From positions 1 to 17,547 of the forward strand of contig CAAEUW010000012.1 of NCBI GenBank assembly GCA_900759325.1: 17,547 bases of DNA, in the 5' to 3' direction. The notes beneath the pieces are model-generated. The model was given only the letters and a program-made list of their open reading frames with translations, had not been told where the DNA came from and did no database searches. Shown one piece after another: positions 12,547 to 17,547 of the stretch. Positions within the stretch are counted from its first letter, which is position 1. Each line of letters begins with the position of its first letter. This DNA is from an uncultured Peptostreptococcus sp. Lineage in GTDB: Bacteria > Bacillota > Clostridia > Peptostreptococcales > Peptostreptococcaceae. Made by a program: the position numbers and the translations under genes.

Positions 12547-15018
12547 TTACATACCTCTTACTGTTCCTTTATCACCGTCGACCTCTATCATATCCCCGTC
12601 TTTAAACCTAGAAGTAGCAAGACCCACTCCAAGTACGGCTGGTATATTAAACTCTCTTGCAACTATTGCTGCATGGCTCAAGGCCCCTCCCGTATCGGCA
12701 ACTACACCACTTGCAAGCTTAAATAAGGGTGTCCATTCTGGGTCTGTCAAGTGGCAAACTAGGATATCACCCTTTTGCATCTTGTAGAATTCATCTGTAT
12801 CTCGTATAATACAAACCCTACCAAGTACGCTTCCTGTGCTTCCACTTACACCCTTTAGGATATCACCTTTGGCATCAAATACTTGAAGCTTAGATGCCTC
12901 CCATACCCTTGTAGCTAGTGGGAAATTTCCCTGCCTTCTCCTTATATTTTCCTTGTCCTCATCACTTAAGTAGCCCCTATCCATAGCCTTTACTAGGTCC
13001 TTCAAAAATAGGTTGGCAACACCACTCCTATAGTCTTCACTGTCAAGAAGAAGCTGATTTATCCTTCTTACACACCTTCTTACATAGAAAAATAGACTTT
13101 CCCATAGGTACTGACTTTCCTCACGAACTATATGGAAGTACCTAAAGTTTTCAATGTCTTTTTCAAGCTTACTATACTTATTGCCATAAATGGACTTAAG
13201 CTTTTCCATAAGATCGTTATAATCTTTTTTAGAAGTATTTAATTCGTTTTTATTGTCTAGGTTTAACATTGGCCTTATTATATTTACTATCCTGTCTGGC
13301 TCTTCAAAAAAGGTCTTTGCCTCAAGGCAATAGCAATTATAATCAGACTTATAGCCACTGTTTTTAAGGAATTCATCAGTCATTCTTCTAAAACCTTCAA
13401 ATTTTGTATGAAGGTCATTATAGCTAGCACCTGATAGAACGACTTCCTTTAATTGGGTGTCTTCAAGTATCCTTTGCCCAATAAGAGAAATTTCATTATT
13501 TACTAGGGCTGTCTTATTATCTAAGCCCCAATAAAGATCAAAGGCAGTGTAACCAGGGTCAACCTTTTTTATTATCTTACTGTACTTATCAAAAACTATC
13601 ATAGTTGGGAAAAGGGCATATTTAAACCTATCATAGGCTAGTTTTTTTGTCAGCTGGTAGCTATATTTCAAAAAACTACTAGCCTCACCTAGGCTCATTT
13701 GATCAAAATCTATATCCTTGATTTTATTTAGGTCAGCCTCATACTGGGCCATAAATTCCCTACACATATCTGAGCAATAGTCAAAGTCTTTTAGCTTTTT
13801 TACTAACTTTAGAATTTTAAAGATATTTTTGTTTATTGATTTAGACCCATCTGGTAGGGTCTGGATACCGTCCTGGTCCATTTGTGGATTTGCATTTATT
13901 ACTAGGCCACCTTCAGCAAAGATCTTACCCTTTTGATCATTTATAGCAATCATGAAATCATAGTCTAGGGGCCTGTAGGCAAAAGGCATTTTCTCTAAAA
14001 GAAAGCCCAGATTTTCACGTGTTCCCTTACTTAGCTTCATATCCTTTAGGTAGGTCTTAACCTTGTCCTCATCAATTTCATTATTTTTAAGGGTAGTTAT
14101 GGCCCTAGCCTGCAAAATATATATTTGACCATCTCTGATGGCCCATTCTATATCCATAGGCATGTCATAATGGTCCTCTATATTTAGGCCTGCCTTAATA
14201 AGGCCTCTGATTTCATCATCATTCAAGGCCCTCTCACTTTTCTTAGCCGCCTCAACTTCAACTTCTACAGTATTCTTATCACCGTATATTATTTGACTGG
14301 CCTTACTACCAATACTTATGTCTAAAATTTCGCCTTTCTTATTTACTACATAGGTATCGGGAGTTACCCTACCGCTTACAACACTTTCGCCTAGTCCATA
14401 GCTTGCATTAATCTGCATTTCATCTTCTTTTTTGCTTACTGGGTTAACTGTAAATAAAACTCCAGCCTTCTGACTCTCCACCATCTCCTGAATTACTACC
14501 GCAATGGAAACAGCCAACTGGTCATAGCCTTGGTGAAGCCTATAGGATACAGCCCTATTGCCCCACAAGGATGCATAGCAGTTACGGATCTGGACTAGGA
14601 GGTCGTCTATCCCTCTTACATTTAAGTATGTTTCCTGTTGGCCTGCAAAACTGGCATCAGGTAGGTCCTCCGCTGTGGCAGAAGAACGCACGGCTACCCT
14701 TACATTTTCACTAAGCATGGAATACTTATATTCTATCTCCTTTCGAACCTCTTCTGAAAATTCTCCATTTTTAATAAGCTGACGAAAAGATGCTGCGGCC
14801 TCTATTAGCTTATTTTCATCATTTGCTGCGTCTTCGATACTTCTTTTAATAATAGGTTCAATATTATTGTTTCTTAGGTAGTCCTTGTAGGAATCAGCTG
14901 TCAATACAAAACCTCTAGGTACATTTATATTTGCAGCCGTCATCTCACCTAAGTTTGCCCCCTTTCCACCTGCTATCAAAATATCTTCTTTTTTTAGATT
15001 AATAAAGTCTACTATCAT
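12547..15018 (-). CDS. RPH-like dikinase / PEP-synthase-related phosphotransferase
   Basis: An ATP-dependent enzyme of the PEP-utilising dikinase superfamily with 823 residues. An ATP-grasp domain (about 1-312) shows K19 in AGGKGANLGEM, R111 in VRSSATAEDLPDASFAGQQE, and E291, Q303 and R305 in MDIEWAI...IYILQARAITT. A long middle domain follows (about 313-715) with family-like remnants (SGYKSDYNCYCLEAKTFFEE, FHIVREESQYLWE). The phosphohistidine domain is last (about 722-823), with H782 in TGGALSHAAIVAREFNIP. PEP synthase and PPDK place this His domain in the middle and end in a PEP-binding TIM barrel; here that barrel is absent. The layout matches rifampicin phosphotransferase, which transfers the beta-phosphate of ATP to a drug. 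The substrate is unknown. The ATG has a strong AAAGGGGG SD. It lies 21 bp after tetR and is coupled to the MATE gene. Confidence 0.88.
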   Translation of the reverse strand: MIVDFINLKKEDILIAGGKGANLGEMTAANINVPRGFVLTADSYKDYLRNNNIEPIIKRSIEDAANDENKLIEAAASFRQLIKNGEFSEEVRKEIEYKYSMLSENVRVAVRSSATAEDLPDASFAGQQETYLNVRGIDDLLVQIRNCYASLWGNRAVSYRLHQGYDQLAVSIAVVIQEMVESQKAGVLFTVNPVSKKEDEMQINASYGLGESVVSGRVTPDTYVVNKKGEILDISIGSKASQIIYGDKNTVEVEVEAAKKSERALNDDEIRGLIKAGLNIEDHYDMPMDIEWAIRDGQIYILQARAITTLKNNEIDEDKVKTYLKDMKLSKGTRENLGFLLEKMPFAYRPLDYDFMIAINDQKGKIFAEGGLVINANPQMDQDGIQTLPDGSKSINKNIFKILKLVKKLKDFDYCSDMCREFMAQYEADLNKIKDIDFDQMSLGEASSFLKYSYQLTKKLAYDRFKYALFPTMIVFDKYSKIIKKVDPGYTAFDLYWGLDNKTALVNNEISLIGQRILEDTQLKEVVLSGASYNDLHTKFEGFRRMTDEFLKNSGYKSDYNCYCLEAKTFFEEPDRIVNIIRPMLNLDNKNELNTSKKDYNDLMEKLKSIYGNKYSKLEKDIENFRYFHIVREESQYLWESLFFYVRRCVRRINQLLLDSEDYRSGVANLFLKDLVKAMDRGYLSDEDKENIRRRQGNFPLATRVWEASKLQVFDAKGDILKGVSGSTGSVLGRVCIIRDTDEFYKMQKGDILVCHLTDPEWTPLFKLASGVVADTGGALSHAAIVAREFNIPAVLGVGLATSRFKDGDMIEVDGDKGTVRGM

Positions 15019-15039
15019 TTTTTATCCCCCTTTAATGCC

Positions 15040-15636
15040 TTAAAGATCAATATACCTATTTACTATAGATACAATATATGTTTCAAGTATTCCTTCAAAA
15101 TAATCATCATCAAAATGCTTGTATTCTGAACAGAGTAAAAAGCTACCCACAAAAGCATTAGATAGGCCCCTTTGATCTGCATTTTTCACAGCAGAATTTT
15201 CATTCCAGTAGTCTACAAGCTTTTTTAAAAAATCTCCATACAGTTTTTCTATCCTATCCACCTCACTAAGCTTGTCTTTTTTAAATATATTAAATGCGTC
15301 CTCGTAGATGGGTTGAGTCTTTATTTTTATCATTAGGTCTAATGAGTACTTGTATATTACTTGAGATAAAAAGCCTATAGGATCCTCTATTGACTGTGGA
15401 AATATGGCTTCTATTCCAGTCAGTTTTTGTCTTGACCTATATGCCATTAAGTCTATAATTAGTGACTCCTTGTCCTTCCAAAAGTTATAGAAACTACCCT
15501 GGGCTATCCCTACTCTCCTTGTAAGCTCTCCTATACTTAAAGACTTGGTCCCCTTGTCATGAAATAGGTCTAGGGCCGTTTCCATGATTTTTTCTTTTAT
15601 TTCTAACTTTTCTTCTTCAGTGAATGCTCTAGCCAT
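15040..15636 (-). CDS. TetR-family transcriptional regulator
   Basis: A 198-residue one-component regulator, normally a repressor released by a small ligand. The N-terminal DNA-binding domain reads MARAFTEEEKLEIKEKIMET then ALDLFHDKGTKSLSIGELTR, with the helix-turn-helix at about 34-60 (SIGELTRRVGIAQGSFYNFW followed by KDKESL), a textbook TetR pattern. The C-terminal ligand domain (from about 70) is divergent, as usual. The frame opens at TTG 15657, but AGGAGG lies inside; ATG at 15636 is six bases from it, and an adjacent ATG at 15639 is only three bases away. It is the first gene of the operon tetR-dikinase-MATE-membrane protein. A palindrome overlaps the transcription start, so it likely represses the whole operon, itself included. 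Confidence 0.92.
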   Translation of the reverse strand: MARAFTEEEKLEIKEKIMETALDLFHDKGTKSLSIGELTRRVGIAQGSFYNFWKDKESLIIDLMAYRSRQKLTGIEAIFPQSIEDPIGFLSQVIYKYSLDLMIKIKTQPIYEDAFNIFKKDKLSEVDRIEKLYGDFLKKLVDYWNENSAVKNADQRGLSNAFVGSFLLCSEYKHFDDDYFEGILETYIVSIVNRYIDL

Positions 15637-15656
15637 CATTAACCTCCTGCTAACCA

Positions 15657-15680
15657 ATGAATATTTATATATTTATTCAT
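15657..15680. promoter_or_regulatory. Candidate TetR operator
   Basis: A 24-bp imperfect palindrome with perfect 7-bp ends, ATGAATA (15657-15663) and TATTCAT (15674-15680), lies at the predicted transcription start between the -10 box and the tetR SD. Size and location fit a TetR-family operator. Assignment to this TetR is inferred from position. Confidence 0.6.
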
Positions 15681-15684
15681 AGAT

Positions 15685-15713
15685 ATTATAAGTCTAATAA
15701 ATATAAAAGTCAA
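15685..15713 (-). promoter_or_regulatory. Strong promoter of the tetR-dikinase-MATE operon
   Basis: TTGACT (15713-15708) and consensus TATAAT (15690-15685) are exactly 17 bp apart on the minus strand. The expected start site falls near 15678, inside the palindrome at 15657-15680. Confidence 0.8.
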
Positions 15714-15766
15714 TGAAAATCTTTATCTTTATTGTTTAATTGTTGAGCTTTTATTATTTATTCGTA

Positions 15767-15815
15767 TTAAAAAAACACCTCATACAAGTCCTATAGTTTG
15801 ACTTATAGAGGTGTT
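15767..15815 (-). terminator. Intrinsic terminator of the surface-protein gene
   Basis: Read on the minus strand, AACACCTC (15815-15808) pairs with GAGGTGTT (15781-15774). An inner stem (ATAAGTC with GACTTGT, one mismatch) extends it, and seven T follow. It lies about 55 bp past the stop codon, separated from it by a 13-bp tandem repeat. Confidence 0.85.
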
Positions 15816-15816
15816 C

Positions 15817-15865
15817 TTTTATATTCTTGTTTTATATTCTTGTTTTATATTCTTGTTTTATATTC
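15817..15865. repeat. 13-bp tandem repeat, about 3.8 copies
   Basis: The unit TTTTATATTCTTG is repeated perfectly at 15817-15829, 15830-15842 and 15843-15855, then partly at 15856-15865. It fills the gap between the terminator stem and the stop codon of the surface-protein gene, so it would be in the 3' untranslated part of that mRNA. The units are identical, which implies recent slippage. Confidence 0.95.
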
Positions 15866-15870
15866 CAAAA

Positions 15871-17136
15871 TTACTTGTTCTTTCTTCTTAGCAGGGCTCC
15901 CGCAATTGTTAGACTCAAACCTGGAATAAGTGTTGAAGTCCCTGTCATACCTGTCTTAACTAGCCTTGGCTTCTCTTTTACATACCTTGGTTTTGGCTGT
16001 GGCTTTGGTTCAGGCTTTGGCTCTGGCTTTGGTTCAGGCTTTGGTTCAGGCTTTGGCTCTGGCTTTGGTTCAGGCTTTGGCTCTGGCTGCGGTTGCGGCT
16101 GCGGTTGTGGCTGCGGCTGTGGTTGTGGCTGCGGCTGTGGTTGTGGCTGTGGTTGTGGCTGCGGCTGCGGTTGTGGCTGCGGTTGTGGCTGTGGCTGCGG
16201 CTGCTCAATATAGAAAATTACATTGTTGCCCTGACTGTAGCTATATGGCACACCTGCTAAAAAAGGAGAAACCTCATCATTTAGTGGTGTAAAAGTGAAC
16301 TTATCATTTGAACGAGTTACAATTACAGGACTATTACTCTTTTCAATATCTTCCTTGTTAGTGCCACGAGCTCGTGTTATCTTTTCAGTACTTGCAAGTG
16401 GAAGTTCAGAGTTTGGTCCACTTAAGACATATTTGTATCCTTCAGGTAAATCTGGTAAAAGCGTTGGCGCTGCCTTAGTTGCATCTATAGGGTCATTATT
16501 ATATGTCACTCTATTACCAACAGTATTTCCTGTAGCCTTATCTACATACCTTATATTACCTAACCTTGTATAATATACACTTTCTTCTACATCGACATTT
16601 CCATTATCTGGATCAAAATCTACTGCAGATGACTCCTTCTTATCAGCATACAAACCTGGTACTACCGGTGTTGGAATACTTGGTAGAGTGGCTGTATCAC
16701 CACTTACAGTTACACGTGATGACCCGCTTGTACTTGCTGGTGTACTGACACTTGCTGGTGCACTGACACTTGCTGGCCCACTTGTACTTGCTGGTGTACT
16801 TGCGCTTGCTGGTGTACTTGCGCTTGCTGGCCCACTTGTACTTGCTGGTGTACTTGCGCTTGCTGGCCCACTTGTGCTTGCTGGTGCACTGACACTTGTT
16901 GGTGCACTGACACTTGCTGGTGCACTGACACTTGCTGGTGCACTGACACTTGCTGGTGCACTGACACTTGTTGGTGCACTAGATACTGTTGTACCTTCAG
17001 TTGAAGGTAAACTAGCATCTTCTGCAGCGTAAACTTCGTTACCATTTAGACTTAAGGCAAAAAGTATACCTGCAACAACAGATGTCGTACCAATTGCATA
17101 AGTTCTTTTTGACAACCTATCCTTTCTTTTAAACAT
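15871..17136 (-). CDS. Sortase-anchored surface protein with YSIRK-like signal and LVKTG motif
   Basis: A 421-residue cell-wall protein. The N-terminus (1-38) is a YSIRK/GS-type export signal (SKRTYAIGTTSVVAGILFAL), with likely cleavage after VYA. Residues 56-139 are fourteen Ser/Ala/Pro-rich hexapeptides (ASVSAP, ASTSGP, ASASTP). Residues about 140-310 form the only globular part, with NIRYVDKATGNTVGNRVTY and LPDLPEGYKYVLSGPNSELP, reminiscent of MucBP-like adhesin modules (visual likeness). Then come twenty QP dipeptides (312-351), seven EPKP plus one QPKP (352-383), a sorting signal LVKTG (392-396) instead of LPXTG, a hydrophobic stretch, and the basic tail RRKNK. The protein should span the wall and display the 140-310 domain. 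SD AGGAGGGG precedes the ATG. It forms a single-gene unit; adhesion is an inference. Confidence 0.88.
   Translation of the reverse strand: MFKRKDRLSKRTYAIGTTSVVAGILFALSLNGNEVYAAEDASLPSTEGTTVSSAPTSVSAPASVSAPASVSAPASVSAPTSVSAPASTSGPASASTPASTSGPASASTPASASTPASTSGPASVSAPASVSTPASTSGSSRVTVSGDTATLPSIPTPVVPGLYADKKESSAVDFDPDNGNVDVEESVYYTRLGNIRYVDKATGNTVGNRVTYNNDPIDATKAAPTLLPDLPEGYKYVLSGPNSELPLASTEKITRARGTNKEDIEKSNSPVIVTRSNDKFTFTPLNDEVSPFLAGVPYSYSQGNNVIFYIEQPQPQPQPQPQPQPQPQPQPQPQPQPQPQPQPQPQPQPQPEPKPEPKPEPKPEPKPEPKPEPKPEPKPQPKPRYVKEKPRLVKTGMTGTSTLIPGLSLTIAGALLRRKNK
15988..16083 (-). repeat. EPKP-coding repeat array
   Basis: Eight 12-bp units encode seven EPKP and one QPKP at the wall-spanning end of the surface protein. 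Synonymous changes (GAG/GAA, CCA/CCT) occur between units. The alternating charge and proline fit a stiff, extended stalk. Confidence 0.95.
16084..16203 (-). repeat. QP-coding hexanucleotide repeat array
   Basis: Twenty 6-bp units encode (QP)20. The codons vary (CAG/CAA, CCA/CCG), so the protein repeat is perfect while the DNA repeat is not. The plus strand is a regular series of GG pairs with 4-nt spacers. Length is likely to vary between strains by slippage. Confidence 0.95.
16720..16971 (-). repeat. 18-bp repeats encoding Ser/Ala/Pro hexapeptides
   Basis: Fourteen 18-bp units encode six-residue repeats of the type A-S-x-S-x-P near the N-terminus of the mature surface protein. Several units are identical at DNA level (those reading GCAAGTGTCAGTGCACCA), others differ at third positions, and blocks of units recur in the same order, which points to unequal crossing-over. 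Confidence 0.95.
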
Positions 17137-17547
17137 ATGATTCCCCTCCTATTTTTTTCTATTTTAAAAGCTAAATAAACTAAACTTTTAATCATTTAAT
17201 TGTGTGTGTTGAATTTACAAAAATTAAACAAAAAAAATTAGAAAGTAACTTTTATAAAGCAACCAAAATCTAGTAATAAGTATTATTTAAGCTTTTGATA
17301 TTACTAATCATCTATTAAAATCAATATATATTTAACATCTTTTGTTCAAAAACAGTACTGATTTAAAAAAATAAATAAAATAGTAACATTCGCATTATAT
17401 TATATTTACCCTAAGACTCTTTTTTTAATCAATAAAAAGTAGTATAATTCTATTAAAGACCAGCTATCAAATGTCAATACAAAATAAAAAAGAAATTTCA
17501 CACTGACATTATTGCATAGCAAATAAGCCTAATGAATAGGCTTGAAA
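17137..17547. other. Gene-free, AT-rich region upstream of the surface-protein gene
   Basis: No open frame of useful length or RNA gene is seen here. It holds the SD of the surface-protein gene, a possible promoter at 17441-17470, and at the right edge a small stem, AAGCCTA (17525-17531) with TAGGCTT (17537-17543), which may be the weak terminator of a minus-strand gene outside the window. Confidence 0.6.
17441..17470 (-). promoter_or_regulatory. Possible promoter of the surface-protein gene with a long leader
   Basis: TTGATA (17470-17465) and TATACT (17446-17441) are 18 bp apart on the minus strand. A consensus TTGACA (17477-17472) lies just upstream with TAGAAT 19 bp on. Either would give an untranslated leader of about 300 nt before the ATG at 17136. 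I found no better promoter nearer the gene. Confidence 0.4.

Noticed and set aside
12547..15018. Annotation as phosphoenolpyruvate synthase (ppsA)
   Set aside because: The His domain is at the extreme C-terminus and no PEP-binding TIM barrel follows, so the PEP synthase reaction is unlikely.
15827..16213. Plus-strand open frame with Gly/Phe/Ser and Cys/Gly dipeptide repeats
   Set aside because: It is the antisense shadow of the EPKP and QP arrays of the surface-protein gene. It has no SD, and the repeat composition follows from the minus-strand codons.
16720..16971. CRISPR-like array
   Set aside because: The 18-bp units are contiguous, with no unique spacers, and lie in frame within a protein-coding gene.
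16688..17032. Plus-strand and alternative minus-strand frames across the Ser/Ala/Pro repeats
   Set aside because: An 18-bp repeat without stops leaves several frames open at once. Only the frame starting at 17136 has an SD, a signal peptide and a sorting signal.
17525..17543. Strong terminator at the right edge
   Set aside because: The 7-bp stem is perfect, but the minus strand continues with ATTTGC rather than a T run, and the context is cut off, so it is mentioned only as a possible weak terminator.

Overview
The window is low-GC DNA from a Gram-positive (Firmicutes-type) bacterium. Strong AGGAGG ribosome-binding sites sit before most genes, the promoters are sigma-A-like, and one gene encodes a sortase-anchored surface protein. 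Rubredoxin, a GldA-type glycerol dehydrogenase and the general gene style suggest an anaerobic coccus-like lineage (Peptoniphilaceae/Tissierellia or a relative). That placement is inference. All genes except one (an ECF transporter S component) lie on the minus strand.

Regions, left to right. (1) 1-1470: the translation operon infC-rpmI-rplT, read leftwards from a near-consensus promoter (1442-1470). Its leader carries an intrinsic attenuator, and infC most likely starts at an ATT codon. (2) 1484-2347: map, a methionine aminopeptidase with an N-terminal SEC-C zinc motif. (3) 2625-3227 (+): an ECF S component with its own promoter and terminator. (4) 3427-4766: a likely operon of rubredoxin followed by two half-size chromate-type transporters, which abut (TAG then GTG). 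(5) 4970-6070: gldA, with its own promoter and terminator. (6) 6245-7435: a CofE-like protein (F420 ligase fold) in an organism with no other sign of F420 metabolism here. (7) 7741-8747: a TraX-family membrane protein preceded by a decayed small membrane-protein gene that no intact ORF represents. (8) 8941-10289: a PhzF-family isomerase followed by an unrecognised acidic protein. (9) 10411-15713: a four-gene operon. A TetR regulator comes first, behind a strong promoter with a palindrome at the start site. It is followed by an 823-residue dikinase-like protein, a MATE efflux pump, and a membrane protein with a PH-like central part. (10) 15767-17470: a surface protein with a YSIRK-like signal, Ser/Ala/Pro hexapeptide repeats, a globular middle, (QP)20 and (EPKP)7 wall-spanning repeats and a non-canonical LVKTG sorting motif.

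The best candidate for something undescribed is region 9. The dikinase-like protein has an N-terminal ATP-grasp domain, a long divergent middle, and the phosphohistidine domain at the extreme C-terminus, with no PEP/TIM-barrel domain after it. That is the layout of rifampicin phosphotransferase (RPH), not of PEP synthase. Together with a TetR regulator and a MATE pump it looks like a combined inactivate-and-export module for some small toxic compound; the substrate cannot be read from sequence.

Several longest-ORF starts include the Shine-Dalgarno sequence itself. For infC, the first chrA, rubredoxin, the CofE-like gene, traX-like and tetR, I moved the start downstream to the codon correctly spaced from the SD. 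The 17137-17547 stretch holds no gene, only a candidate promoter/leader and an edge hairpin.
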